A stretch of DNA of 64,000 nt from G965247775 sp965247775 (lineage in GTDB: Bacteria; Chloroflexota; Dehalococcoidia; Bin125), in NCBI GenBank assembly GCA_965247775.1, contig OZ252031.1, positions 806,001 to 870,000 on the forward strand, written 5' to 3'. The notes beneath the pieces are model-generated. The model worked only from the letters and a program-made list of their open reading frames with translations, was not told the DNA's origin and did no database searches. Position numbers and translations under genes: made by a program. Shown here one piece after another: positions 25,000-33,040 of the stretch (its first letter is position 1; each line of letters begins with the position of its first letter).

Positions 25000-25294
25000 C
25001 GGCGGGCGCGGCGGACGGCACGGCCATCGTGTGCTGCCAGCAGCGGGGGTGCAACGGCGGCGGCGTGGAAGAAGGGCATCAGCACCACGGGTGCAGCGGT
25101 GGCGAAGTAGACGATGACGGTGGTATCGAAGTCGGCGGCGACGGTGGGCGGGCGATGGTGAGGGCGGTGAGGTCCAGCATCGCCGTGAAGACGCCGAGGC
25201 AGTCGAGGCCCAGCGCCAGGTCGCGATACGGCAGGCCCAGGCGCGGTGTGTCCGCCACCAGGGGCGGTCCGGGCGGCCGCGACGCAGGCGCCAT
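25000..25294 (-). pseudogene. Remnant of an MFS (DHA2-like) transporter, frameshifted
   Basis: From an ATG at 25294 the minus strand reads LALGLDCLGVFTAMLDLT then ALTIA, the first helix of DHA2 drug transporters. It then slips one base, and the next frame gives PTVAADFD, the expected continuation (usual form: LTIVNVALPTIAADL). A short hydrophobic segment (VIVYFATAAPVVLMPFF) follows before similarity ends. No 400-residue transporter follows, so this is a decayed fragment. The rest of 24984-25509 shows no gene. Confidence 0.5.
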
Positions 25295-25509
25295 GCGCCT
25301 CCAGGACAACGGCCGGAGCGAGCGCCGCTGCGGGCCGAGGCCGGTGGAGCGGGCGCGGGGCGACGAGCGCCGGGCGAGGGGAGCGTGTTGGGGGCTCCGC
25401 AGCGGCGAGGGCCGTCGGGCGGGGGGATGCGGCCGTGCTCAGTCCGGTGGCTGGGGCGGTGGGGTATCGTGGGGCGGGACGGGCGGACGGCCCGGCGAAG
25501 GAGGTTCTG

Positions 25510-25917
25510 ATGTCCGATGTGGAGATCCGCATGCTGACGCCGGAAGGCTGGCGGCGCGGCGCGGGCTACTCGCACTGCGTGACCGCCAGCGGCGGCACGA
25601 TGGTCTGGGTGGCGGGGCAGGTGGCGACGCGGGAGGGTGGGGGCGAGATCGTCTCGGATGCTTTCGCGGCGCAGTGGGACCAGGCGCTGGGGAACGTCGT
25701 GGCGGCGGTGGAGGCGGCGGGCGGGAGCGCGGCCAGCGTGACGGCGCTCAAGATCCACGTCACGGACCTGGAGGAGTACCACGCGAACATGGCGGGACTG
25801 GTGGAGCCCTGGACGCGGCACTTCGGGCGGCACTTTCCGGCGATCACGCTGGTGGGCGTGACGGGGCTGGTCGATGCGCGGGCGAAGATCGAGATCGAGG
25901 CGGCGGCGGTGGTCTAG
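25510..25917 (+). CDS. RidA family protein
   Basis: A 135-residue Rid-family (YjgF/YER057c/UK114) protein. The ATG at 25510 has a strong AAGGAGG ribosome site. The segments GGTMVWVAGQVATREGG, VVAAVEAAGGSAASVTALKI and FPAITLVGVTGLVDARAKIE match the trimer fold; however, the Arg of the classic RidA loop is not in its usual RSAV context, so this may belong to the Rid4-7 groups. RidA itself hydrolyses reactive enamines; the substrate here is unknown. Confidence 0.85.
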   Translation: MSDVEIRMLTPEGWRRGAGYSHCVTASGGTMVWVAGQVATREGGGEIVSDAFAAQWDQALGNVVAAVEAAGGSAASVTALKIHVTDLEEYHANMAGLVEPWTRHFGRHFPAITLVGVTGLVDARAKIEIEAAAVV

Positions 25918-25923
25918 GCGGCC

Positions 25924-26007
25924 GTGGTCGGGAGGGCGTGGTCGGGAGGGCGTGGTCGGGAGGGCGTGGTCGGGAGGGCGTGGTCGGGAGGGCGTGGTCT
26001 GGAGGGG
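25924..26007. repeat. Tandem 14-base repeat, five exact copies plus one variant
   Basis: The unit GTGGTCGGGAGGGC is repeated exactly from 25924 to 25993, followed by a copy with two changes. It fills most of the gap between the convergent ridA-like and LLM genes. No flanking spacers vary, so this is not a CRISPR. Confidence 0.9.
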
Positions 26008-26039
26008 CGCGCGGTTGGCGCCGGGCGCCCGGGGGGCGC

Positions 26040-27041
26040 CTAGCGGGGGGCGAGGGCTTGCAGGGTGCGGCGCATGGCGGCGGCGAAGCTTTCGCCGGGC
26101 TCGACGGGATCGATCTGCATGATGGGGACGTCGACGCCGGCATCGCGCAGGGCGGCGATGCGGTCGCGGCAGCGGCCGGCGGGGCCGAGGACGGCGAACT
26201 CGTCCAGGAAGGCGTCGCTCATGGCGGCGCACATGGCGTCCTGGTCGCCGGCCAGGAAGGCCTCGCGGATGAGGGCGGCCTCGGTCTTGAAGCCGGCGGC
26301 GGCGATGGAGGCGTTGTAGCTGGGCAGGCCGGCCCAGTAGGTGAGGACGCGGCGGGCCTTCTCCCGCGCCCGCGCCAGGTCATTGGAGAGGAGGAGGTGG
26401 ATGGCGAGCTTGACTTCGATATCGGCGGGGTCGCGGCCGGCGCGTGCGGCCCCGCGGGCGATGCCCTTGCGGACGGCCCGCATGCGGGAGATGGGGGCGA
26501 GGTAGAGCTGGATGCCGTCGGCGACCTCGCCGGCGAGTTCGATCATCTTGGGTCCGACGGCGGCGATGGCGATGGGCAGGCGGTGCTGGGGCCGCTTGAT
26601 GCCCAGGGGGACGCCCTCGTAGGTCTGCAGGGGCAGGCCGGGGTAGACGTTGTCGCCGGAGATGAGGCCGCGCAGGGTGCGGACGTACTCGCGCATGCCG
26701 GCGAGGGGTTTGCCGAAGCCGACGCCCATCGCGTGGTTGCGCGGCTGGTGGCCCAGGCCGAGGCCGAGGATGAAGCGGCCGCCGGAGACGTCGCTGATGG
26801 TGGTGGCGGCCTGGGCGGTGATCAGGGGATGGCGGTAGTAGATGAGTGCGACGCCGCTGGCGATGACCAGGCGCTGCGTGCGGGCGGCGAGGTACATGTC
26901 GATGGTGAGCGTGTCGGTGAGGGACTCCGAGGTGTAGATGCGGTCCCAGCCGAGGTCGTCGGCGCGCTGCGCGACGTCGCCCATTTCGCGGAAGGCGATG
27001 GGGGGGAACGTGACCATGGAGAAGCCCAGCGTGTCCGCCAC
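26040..27041 (-). CDS. LLM class (F420-dependent type) oxidoreductase
   Basis: A luciferase-like TIM-barrel protein of 333 residues. The GTG at 27041 with AAAGGG eight bases upstream gives a protein starting near LGFSMVTFPP, the usual first strand. ISDVSGGRFILGLGLGHQ and the later LPIAIAAVGPKMIELAGEVADG are the family landmarks. It probably uses F420H2 or FMNH2; the substrate is not evident. The frame upstream of 27041 is not part of this protein. Confidence 0.88.
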   Translation of the reverse strand: MADTLGFSMVTFPPIAFREMGDVAQRADDLGWDRIYTSESLTDTLTIDMYLAARTQRLVIASGVALIYYRHPLITAQAATTISDVSGGRFILGLGLGHQPRNHAMGVGFGKPLAGMREYVRTLRGLISGDNVYPGLPLQTYEGVPLGIKRPQHRLPIAIAAVGPKMIELAGEVADGIQLYLAPISRMRAVRKGIARGAARAGRDPADIEVKLAIHLLLSNDLARAREKARRVLTYWAGLPSYNASIAAAGFKTEAALIREAFLAGDQDAMCAAMSDAFLDEFAVLGPAGRCRDRIAALRDAGVDVPIMQIDPVEPGESFAAAMRRTLQALAPR

Positions 27042-27117
27042 CGAGCGCCCTTTCGCGTCCTGGCTGTGTCGGGCGGATGATAGCGCAGGCCGCCGGGCGG
27101 CCAGTCTGGGGCGCAGA

Positions 27118-27149
27118 CCGAGGAGCGGCGCTGGGGCGCCGCTCCTCGG
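27118..27149. repeat. Perfect 13-base-pair hairpin upstream of the LLM gene
   Basis: CCGAGGAGCGGCG at 27118-27130 pairs with 27137-27149 around a six-base loop. It stands between the small membrane-protein remnant and the LLM gene on the minus strand. It has terminator-like strength but no T run. Confidence 0.7.
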
Positions 27150-27422
27150 CGCGTGGAGGCACACGGCCGGTACGCGGCTTCGATGGCTTCCGCGGCGATC
27201 TCGCGGATGCGATTGGCCATGAAGGTCCTGACGATGGTGATCGTGAACAGCGCCAGGGCGATGCCGGTGCGCATGGGGCCGACGCCGGCGAAGCGCATGC
27301 CCTTGCAGCCAGCCGGCGGTCTGGGTCACGTTGCGGGCGGCTTCGGGGTCGCGGCGGGCGGCCGTGGCGGCCCAGGCGCCGACGCCGATCTGGCTGAGGA
27401 AGATGATCAGGCCGAAGCGCAT
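27150..27422 (-). pseudogene. Small membrane protein split by a frameshift
   Basis: From ATG 27422 one frame gives MRFGLIIFLSQIGVGAWAA followed by RRDPEAARNVTQTAGWLQG. One base later another frame continues MRFAGVGPMRTGIALALFT and ITIVRTFMANRIREIAAEAI. Together they make a coherent protein of about 90 residues with two membrane helices. Separately, each half would be odd. Either a single-base change has broken the gene, or two very small genes overlap. I do not recognise the family. Confidence 0.45.
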
Positions 27423-27655
27423 CCGCGTGGGGAAGATGCGGGCGGCCGTGGGGCAGGGGGGCGAGACGATGTTCGCCTCCAGCGAAGTTTGGACGGGTGC
27501 TGGAGGGTCGCGTGATCCCGTAGGGGACGCCTGAGTGGCGGCAGATCGGGCGGGCGCTGGTGGGGCGCTGGTGGGGAGGGCGCGGGGGGCAGGGGAAGGG
27601 GCGCGCCGACATCCGTCAGGCGGCGGGAGCGGCGGCGGAGCGGACCGAGCGCGAA

Positions 27656-28531
27656 TTAGCCGTCGCTAAAGAAGCGGCGGAACATGTACCACTGGTCGGG
27701 GTGGCGGCGCACGGGGCCTTCGAACCAGGTGATGAGGGCTTGGGTGAGGGCTTGGGCGTCGGCGTGGCGGTCGCCGTTCACTTCGTAGGTGAAGCTGGGG
27801 TCGATCTCGACGCGGAAGCGGAGGGCGCGGCTGTCGCTGCGGACGAAGGCCATGGGGACGACGCGGGCGCGAGAGGCGAGGGCGAGGCGGGCGAGGCCGG
27901 CGGGGAGGCGGCAGGGGCGGTCGCAGAAGGTGACGTTGAGGCCGGGCTGATGGGGGGCGAGGGGGCGGTCGAGGAGGAGGCCGACGGCGCCGCCAGCGCG
28001 GAGGATGCGGAGGGTGGGGCGGAGGCCGCGGCCGATATCGATGGGGTGGACGCCGAGGCGCCGGCGCTGGCGGCGGAAGGCGGCGTCGAGGGCGGGGTGG
28101 CCGAGGGATTGGACGAGGACGGTGAGGGGGCCGAGCTCGTGGGCGCAGGCGGCGGCGGCGAGGTCCCAGTTGCCGGTGTGGAGCGAGGTGAAGATGAGGG
28201 GGCCTTGGGCGGCGCGGGCGCGCAGGCGAGGCCAGACGGCGGGGTCGACGTCGAGGGCGGCGACGCAGTCGGCGCCGGTGAGGCCGTCCATGCGGAGGGT
28301 GTCGAGGCAGAATTCGCCGTAGCGGCGGAGCTGGCGTTGGGCCCAGTAGTCGAGGGTGGCGGGGTTGTCGGTGCGGAGGATGGTGCGGAGGTTGTCGCGC
28401 ATGTTGCGTCGTCCGCGGGGCCAGGCGAGGAAGACGGCGTCCATGGCGAGGTCGGCGAGGGGGTAGGCGAGGCGGGGGGGGAGGCGCCGGGCGAGGGGGG
28501 CGAGAAGGGTATAGGCGAGGTCGAGGAGCAT
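27656..28531 (-). CDS. Lysophospholipid acyltransferase family protein (LpxL/HtrB-like)
   Basis: Of 291 residues, starting at ATG 28531 with a GGAG-like site. A hydrophobic N-terminal region is followed by RRNMRDNLRTIL and the catalytic HX4D motif HTGNWD at residues 118-123. GLLLDRPLAP and the C-terminal RRHPDQWYMFRRF complete the family pattern of lauroyl/palmitoyl acyltransferases. In a monoderm Chloroflexota host, a role in acylating glycolipids such as phosphatidylinositol mannosides is more likely than lipid A. The ino1 gene nearby supports that link. Confidence 0.85.
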   Translation of the reverse strand: MLLDLAYTLLAPLARRLPPRLAYPLADLAMDAVFLAWPRGRRNMRDNLRTILRTDNPATLDYWAQRQLRRYGEFCLDTLRMDGLTGADCVAALDVDPAVWPRLRARAAQGPLIFTSLHTGNWDLAAAACAHELGPLTVLVQSLGHPALDAAFRRQRRRLGVHPIDIGRGLRPTLRILRAGGAVGLLLDRPLAPHQPGLNVTFCDRPCRLPAGLARLALASRARVVPMAFVRSDSRALRFRVEIDPSFTYEVNGDRHADAQALTQALITWFEGPVRRHPDQWYMFRRFFSDG

Positions 28532-28550
28532 GAGGGGCGGGCTCCTCCCC

Positions 28551-28815
28551 CTAGCCCGCTCCCCAGCGCCCGCGGCGCTGGGGAGCGGGGGCCGGAGGGG
28601 ACGGTGGGGTACGTGCTCGCGGGATCTGGGCGAGTGCGGATTTGGCGTTCCGCAGAACGGCGGCGCTCGGGAAGGGGAGGATTCGGTAGCCGAGGCGGTG
28701 AAGAAGATGGTCTCGGGCGGCGTCGGCGGAGCATCTCGTCGGATGGATGCCGCCGTCAACTTCCAGGACGATCTTTCGGCGGGGGCAGCAGAAGTTGACG
28801 ATGAAGCTGCCGATG
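28551..28815 (-). pseudogene. DUF559 (Vsr-like endonuclease) remnant
   Basis: The minus-strand frame reads IGSFIVNFCCPRRKIVLEVD then GGIH, and later LLHRLGYRILPFPSAAVLRN, which is the core of DUF559 nucleases (usual form: DFYCPELRLVVEVDG and RLGYRVLRFWNNEV). The front of the domain is missing and the middle is shortened. The 3' end runs into the palindrome at 28555-28589. It is joined out of frame to a DNA methylase fragment, so it cannot be a working gene. Confidence 0.6.
28555..28589. repeat. Perfect 16-base-pair palindrome
   Basis: CCCGCTCCCCAGCGCC at 28555-28570 pairs with 28574-28589 around CGC. It lies 23 bases upstream of the acyltransferase gene start. It belongs in style with the GC-rich palindromes scattered through the phage-like region. 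Confidence 0.85.
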
Positions 28816-28819
28816 GGAG

Positions 28820-28918
28820 GGCGGGTCGAGGTAGATGAGATCGACGGTGTCGCTGTTCATGCCGCGCAGGATGTCGAGGTTGTCCCCCGTCCAGACCGTG
28901 CGGTTTGCGAAGTTCACA
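28820..28918 (-). pseudogene. N-terminal fragment of a site-specific DNA methyltransferase
   Basis: From a GTG at 28918: VNFANRTVWTGDNLDILRG then DTVDLIYLDPP. This is the start of an N6-adenine/N4-cytosine methylase: the GDN SAM region and a DPP-type catalytic motif (D/N/S-PP-Y/F/W). Similarity stops right after the PP, and the sequence passes into the DUF559 remnant. Only 33 codons remain of a protein that normally has several hundred. Confidence 0.6.
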
Positions 28919-29021
28919 ACGATCGCCCCCTCGACACGATCGGCCAGTTCCGCGCGATGGTCGGGACGCGGCTGCGCTACGCGGACCTCATCGCCTAGGA
29001 CCGGTTCCGCCTCTCCCCTAC

Positions 29022-29309
29022 TCAGCGGTTGATGAGGGTGTCGATCTTCGCTTCCAACCGGTCGAACCGCTCGTCCACCCGGTCGAGCCGCGCATCGATC
29101 TGGTCGAGCCGCGCATCGATCTGGTCGAGCCGCGCATCGATCTGGTCGAGCCGCGCATCGATCTGGTCGAGCCGCGGCTCGATGCGCTCCACCCGGTCCG
29201 TGAGAGCGTTGATCGCTTCCCGGTTGCCGAGGATGAGGGTCGTGAGCCCGGTCACCGCCTCGTGAAATTGATACTGGGTGACCGGCTCGCCTGGGTGGGT
29301 CGTGGTCAC
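29022..29309 (-). CDS. Small coiled-coil protein with heptad repeats
   Basis: A 95-residue protein starting at GTG and overlapping the upstream small gene by four bases (GTGA). From residue 40 on it is one continuous heptad array in which RLDQIDA occurs four times in near-perfect form, ending DERFDRLEAKIDTLINR. The DNA behind it is a 21-base tandem repeat (about 29095-29178). It should form a parallel or antiparallel coiled coil. Its function is unknown; such proteins can be oligomerisation or scaffold modules. Confidence 0.65.
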   Translation of the reverse strand: MTTTHPGEPVTQYQFHEAVTGLTTLILGNREAINALTDRVERIEPRLDQIDARLDQIDARLDQIDARLDQIDARLDRVDERFDRLEAKIDTLINR

Positions 29310-29431
29310 GATCCACGCCCGCTCGCAGGAGGCGACGGCTTCGGCTTGGGCTTGTCGGTCCCGCCCCCGCGCAGCACGGCGCGGATCAAATCGCCGGGCG
29401 TCGTCGGGATGCGCACGTCCTTCTCGGACAT
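29306..29431 (-). CDS. Small protein of 41 residues with a Lys-Pro tail
   Basis: ATG at 29431 is preceded at eight bases by GGGAGG. The peptide begins MSEKDVRIPTTPGDLIRAVL and ends in a KPKPKPKPSPP tail. Its stop overlaps the GTG of the coiled-coil gene. The good ribosome site and the coupling argue that it is real. I do not recognise the family. The pair may work together. Confidence 0.55.
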   Translation of the reverse strand: MSEKDVRIPTTPGDLIRAVLRGGGTDKPKPKPSPPASGRGS

Positions 29432-29689
29432 CAGGGCAAACCTCCCGCGTGCTCTATTGCGTGTCCGAAGTGGGTACAAGGTACCACGCTAGCCCAGCGC
29501 CTGGGCACTATCCGATATAATCCTCCCTCCGAGACGGTCTGCGGTCGCGCACCCTGGGGGCGCTGGAGAGGGGACGGAGGGGTGCGGAGGCCCCCGTCGA
29601 CGGGCTCCGCTCAGAAAAGCCTCAGGGTGGACGGACTCGCTGCCGCTCGCTGAGGGCGAACGGGTCCAGCGGACCCCGCGACGGTGTGG

Positions 29690-30760
29690 CTATTCGCCGG
29701 AGGCGAAGGCTTGGACGGCGTCACGGGCGCGGTCGTCGGTCCACTGCTCGGGGGGGGATTTCATGAAGTAGGCGCTGGGGGCGAGGAGGGGGCCGGCTTG
29801 GCCGCGGTCGAGGGCGATCTTGGCGCAGCGGACGGCGTCGATGACGACGCCAGCGGAGTTGGGGCTGTCCCAGACTTCGAGCTTCAGTTCCAGGTTGAGG
29901 GGGACGTTGCCGAAGGTGGTGCCTTCGATGCGGATGTGGCACCACTTGCGGTCGAGCAGCCAGGGGACGTGGTCGGAGGGGCCGACGTGGACCATGTTGG
30001 ACGGCATCTCGTAGTCGATCTGGGAGGTGACGGCGTTGGTCTTGCTGATCTTCTTGGACTCCAGGCGCTCGCGCTCGAGCATGTTGAGGAAGTCGGTGTT
30101 GCCGCCGAAGTTGAGCTGGTAGGTGCGGTCGATGCGGACGCCACGGTCGCGGAAGAGGCGGGTGAGGACGCGGTGGACGATGGTTGCGCCGACCTGGCTC
30201 TTGATGTCGTCGCCGACGATGGGGACGCCGGCCGCCCGGAAGCGGCCGGCCCAGTAGTCCTCGCGGGCGATGAAGACGGGGATGCAGTTGACGAGGGCGC
30301 ATTTGGCGTCGAGGACCTGTTCGACGTACCACTTGGTGGCTTCCTCGCTGCCGACGGGGAGGTAGTTGATGACGACGTCGACTTCGCGGTCCTTGAGGAT
30401 GCCGGCGATGTCGGCGGTGGCGCCGGGGGCCTTGGTGATGACCTGGGAGAGGTACTTGCCGAGGCCGTCGTGGGTCATGCCGCGCTCGACGGGGAGGTCC
30501 GTGGGGGGGACGTCCGTGAACTTCACCGTGTTGTTGGGCTCGATGAAGATGGCTTCGGCGAGGTCGCGGCCGACCTTGTTGGCGTCGACGTCGAAGGCGG
30601 CGACGAAGTTGAGGTCGTTGATGTGGTAGTCGCCCAGGAGGGGGTTCATGATGCCGGGGATTTCTTGACCCTCGGCGGCGTCGCGGTAGAAGTGGACGCC
30701 CTGGACGAGCGAGGAGGCGCAGTTGCCGACCCCGATGATGGCGACGTTGATCTTGCCCAT
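29690..30760 (-). CDS. ino1: Myo-inositol-1-phosphate synthase
   Basis: NAD-dependent isomerisation of glucose 6-phosphate to inositol 3-phosphate. The protein is 356 residues, the short actinobacterial/archaeal form. The Rossmann segment INVAIIGVGNCASSLVQG opens it, followed by LVNCIPVFIA, VGDDIKSQVGATIVHRVL, LNFGGNTDFLNM and EVWDSPNSAGVVIDAVR. The ATG at 30760 has an AAGGAGG site about ten bases upstream. Inositol would feed phosphatidylinositol lipids or protective solutes. Confidence 0.95.
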   Translation of the reverse strand: MGKINVAIIGVGNCASSLVQGVHFYRDAAEGQEIPGIMNPLLGDYHINDLNFVAAFDVDANKVGRDLAEAIFIEPNNTVKFTDVPPTDLPVERGMTHDGLGKYLSQVITKAPGATADIAGILKDREVDVVINYLPVGSEEATKWYVEQVLDAKCALVNCIPVFIAREDYWAGRFRAAGVPIVGDDIKSQVGATIVHRVLTRLFRDRGVRIDRTYQLNFGGNTDFLNMLERERLESKKISKTNAVTSQIDYEMPSNMVHVGPSDHVPWLLDRKWCHIRIEGTTFGNVPLNLELKLEVWDSPNSAGVVIDAVRCAKIALDRGQAGPLLAPSAYFMKSPPEQWTDDRARDAVQAFASGE

Positions 30761-30862
30761 GGCCTGACGGCCCTCCTTCTGGCGGCCCGCGCTGCTGGGT
30801 GCCCGGCCGGGGAGGGCCGGGGAGCCCGCGCGCGGCCGGCAGGATGGGCGGCGGCGAGTAGT

Positions 30863-30877
30863 GCAATGTAGCATTGC
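30863..30877. promoter_or_regulatory. Small palindrome upstream of ino1, possible operator
   Basis: GCAATG-TAG-CATTGC is a perfect inverted repeat 103 bases before the ino1 start, in a region otherwise very GC-rich. On the minus strand TACATT within it could serve as a -10, but no clear -35 is seen. It is a candidate regulator site only. The rest of 30761-30990 shows nothing I can name. Confidence 0.3.
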
Positions 30878-30994
30878 GCGGGGGCGCGTCCCTGCGGGGC
30901 GTGTGGTGCCGGGTGGTGTCTCAGTTAGCCCGACCGGCTCATCGCCCGGGCGTAGGGCCAGCGACCCACAGGAACCTAACCGCACATAACTCTG

Positions 30995-31022
30995 TTGACT
31001 TCTGGGCCAATCCTTCGATAAT
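30995..31022 (+). promoter_or_regulatory. Strong sigma-70-like promoter for the NYN gene
   Basis: TTGACT (30995-31000), a 16-base spacer, then GATAAT (31017-31022). This is one of the best promoter matches in the window and lies in an AT-richer patch 136 bases before the NYN gene. Confidence 0.65.
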
Positions 31023-31157
31023 TATCCCAGCATCATCACTGGTGTCCGTGGATCGCCGCGCACGCCAGGTCGGCATCCGGACGCAGTACTGAGGTCGGCT
31101 CGGCCAACGCTGAGTCGGCCTCGCTTAACTTGGAAACTGATCGAGTGGGGGAGTTGG

Positions 31158-31754
31158 ATGGCACGACTCGCGATCTTCATGGACGGTGGGTACGTCGATA
31201 AGATCGCGCGTCGTGTGGCCGGTGTGTCAGTTGATTACGGGAAGTTGGTCAAAGCAGTCCACGATGCGATCAGCGACTCGACACCCGAGCCGGTCGACCT
31301 ACTCCGGACGTTCTGGTACTACTGCGCTCCGTATCAAAGCAATCCACCTTCCGAGGACGAAAAGAGCCGCTACGCGAACTTTCGGAAGTTCGAACGCGCG
31401 CTGATGAGCCTGCCTCGATTTGAAGTTCGACTTGGTAGGCTGCAACACCAAGGGTTGCATCCCGATGGCAATCCAAAGTTCGGGCAAAAACAAGTCGACC
31501 TGCTACTCGGCCTAGATATCGCGCTCCTAAGCGGGAAACAACAGATTACGCACGCCGCACTCCTCGCTGGAGACAGTGACTTCGTACCGGCGCTGAAACT
31601 TGTCAAGCAGGAGGGCGTATCCGCGTGGCTGTTCCATGGTCCCGCTATCGCGCCCGACGGACGCGGTACATATGCTCAGGAACTGTGGGTGACGGCCGAC
31701 GATCGTTTTGAGATGGACCAGGGTTTTTGGTCCGGGGTCCAGCGGCAGAATTAA
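31158..31754 (+). CDS. NYN domain (PIN-like) nuclease
   Basis: A 198-residue NYN/LabA-DUF88 type protein. Acidic residues expected in the PIN-like site are seen in AIFMDGGYVDK (D9), QKQVDLLLGLDIALL and LLAGDSDFVPALK. Such proteins are thought to cut RNA; some act in defence or regulation. It starts at ATG with a GGGGGAG site. Codon use is less GC-biased than in the neighbours, and the gene has its own promoter, which suggests acquisition. A small gene follows 50 bases later. Confidence 0.85.
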   Translation: MARLAIFMDGGYVDKIARRVAGVSVDYGKLVKAVHDAISDSTPEPVDLLRTFWYYCAPYQSNPPSEDEKSRYANFRKFERALMSLPRFEVRLGRLQHQGLHPDGNPKFGQKQVDLLLGLDIALLSGKQQITHAALLAGDSDFVPALKLVKQEGVSAWLFHGPAIAPDGRGTYAQELWVTADDRFEMDQGFWSGVQRQN

Positions 31755-31804
31755 ATATTCGCTTTCGAGTGTCGAACGGTTGAGTTGCAGAAGGGCGGAT
31801 CCGT

Positions 31805-32092
31805 ATGGCCGACAATCGCTGGCTTGCGGTTCCCATTTACCCCGTAGAACTCCGCGATCAATGGCTCGGGCAGATTGCCGCGAGCCTCGCGGAGGCGATG
31901 CCCGGCGAACCCGGCGATCGGATCGCGGAGCGGGCCTGCGATATCACCCTGGCCCTCCTGTGTGCCTGGAGGGAGATTCCCGCACCCCCGAAGGGCGTGC
32001 CGGACGACACCGCTGTCTCCCTCGCTCTGAAGCATTTGGTGGCGGTCTTGCAAGCCAACGCGGCGCCTGACACACCTAAAGGCAACCCCTAG
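31805..32092 (+). CDS. Small protein following the NYN gene
   Basis: A 95-residue protein, mostly helical, with LAVPIYPVELRDQWLGQIAA at the front and SLALKHLVAVLQANAA at the end. I do not recognise a family. It lies 50 bases behind the NYN nuclease in the same lower-GC segment, so the two could form a functional pair. A toxin-antitoxin or defence role is only a guess. Confidence 0.55.
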   Translation: MADNRWLAVPIYPVELRDQWLGQIAASLAEAMPGEPGDRIAERACDITLALLCAWREIPAPPKGVPDDTAVSLALKHLVAVLQANAAPDTPKGNP

Positions 32093-32236
32093 ACGCCCGC
32101 GCCGTGCCCCCGGCCCGTCATCCCGTCACGCCGCGGCACCCTGTCGAGAAGGTCTTCGGCAAACTGGGACACCACCTGGCGTCGACGGCGCTGGGCGCGG
32201 CTGGTCAGGGGGGATAGGAGCGGCGAGACTGGGACG

Positions 32237-33040
32237 GTGACGGCCGACGATCTTTCTTCATTGCGGGCGCTGGCGGAGGAGCTGGCGGAGGTGGCGGGGG
32301 CCGCGATCCGGCCGCATTTCCGGCGGCCGGCTGCCTTCGAGATGAAGGCGGACGCGAGTCCCGTGACGGTGGCCGATCGGGCGGCCGAACGGGCTATGCG
32401 CGATCTGATCGGCGCGCGGCGGCCGGGGGACGGCGTGGTGGGAGAGGAGTTCGCGGCGGAGCGGCCGGAGGCGGAGTGGGTGTGGGTGCTGGACCCGATC
32501 GACGGGACGCGGGCGTTCCTGTCGGGGTTGCCGACGTTCGGCACCTTGATCGCGCTCTTGCATGAGGGCCGGGCGCTGCTGGGGGTGATCGATCAGCCGA
32601 TCAGCGGCGAGCGCTGGACGGGGGTGATGGGGGAGGGGACGGACTTCCGCGATGGTGGGGGGGGGGCGGCGCGGCCGGTGCGGACGCGCCGGGGGACGCG
32701 GTTGGGGGAGGCCTGGTTGTTTTGCACGGCGCCGGAGCAGTTCCGGGGCGAGGACGAGGCGGCGTTCCGTCGGCTGTACACGGCTATTGGGACGCCGCGC
32801 TACGGCTTCGATTGCTACGCCTACGCGATGCTGGCGACGGGCTTCGTGGATCTGGTGGTGGAGGCGACACTGGAGCCGTACGACTACCTGGCGCTGGCTC
32901 CGGTGGTGGAGGCGGCGGGGGGTGTGATGACGGATTGGGCGGGGGCGGCACTGGGCCTGGAGTCGGACGGGCGCGTGCTGGCGGCGGGCGATGCGGCGTT
33001 GCACGGGGAGGCGCTGGCGCGGCTGCGCGGGGAGCGGTAG
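32237..33040 (+). CDS. Inositol monophosphatase family protein (histidinol-phosphatase-like)
   Basis: A 267-residue Mg-dependent phosphatase. Metal motifs are GEEF at 69-72 and DPIDGTRAF at 86-94; EPYDYLALAPVVEAAGG near the end replaces the usual WDxAAG. The stretch LSGLPTFGTLIALL after DPIDGT is typical of the HisN histidinol-phosphatase subgroup more than of SuhB, but with ino1 nearby, inositol phosphate is also plausible. The start is GTG. Confidence 0.88.
   Translation: MTADDLSSLRALAEELAEVAGAAIRPHFRRPAAFEMKADASPVTVADRAAERAMRDLIGARRPGDGVVGEEFAAERPEAEWVWVLDPIDGTRAFLSGLPTFGTLIALLHEGRALLGVIDQPISGERWTGVMGEGTDFRDGGGGAARPVRTRRGTRLGEAWLFCTAPEQFRGEDEAAFRRLYTAIGTPRYGFDCYAYAMLATGFVDLVVEATLEPYDYLALAPVVEAAGGVMTDWAGAALGLESDGRVLAAGDAALHGEALARLRGER

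Noticed and set aside
22233..25532. Open frame of about 1100 codons on the minus strand
   Set aside because: Antisense to the FG-GAP/dehydrogenase gene; Arg/Pro/Ala composition and no domain pattern, apart from the MFS remnant at its upstream end, which is annotated separately.
25924..26007. Possible CRISPR-like array
   Set aside because: A contiguous 14-base minisatellite without spacers; no cas genes in the window.
27560..28798. Plus-strand Glu/Gly/Ala-rich frame
   Set aside because: Antisense to the acyltransferase gene with its HTGNWD motif.
29095..29178. Short regular repeats that might suggest a CRISPR array
   Set aside because: Units are contiguous 21-mers without spacers and encode heptads of a protein.
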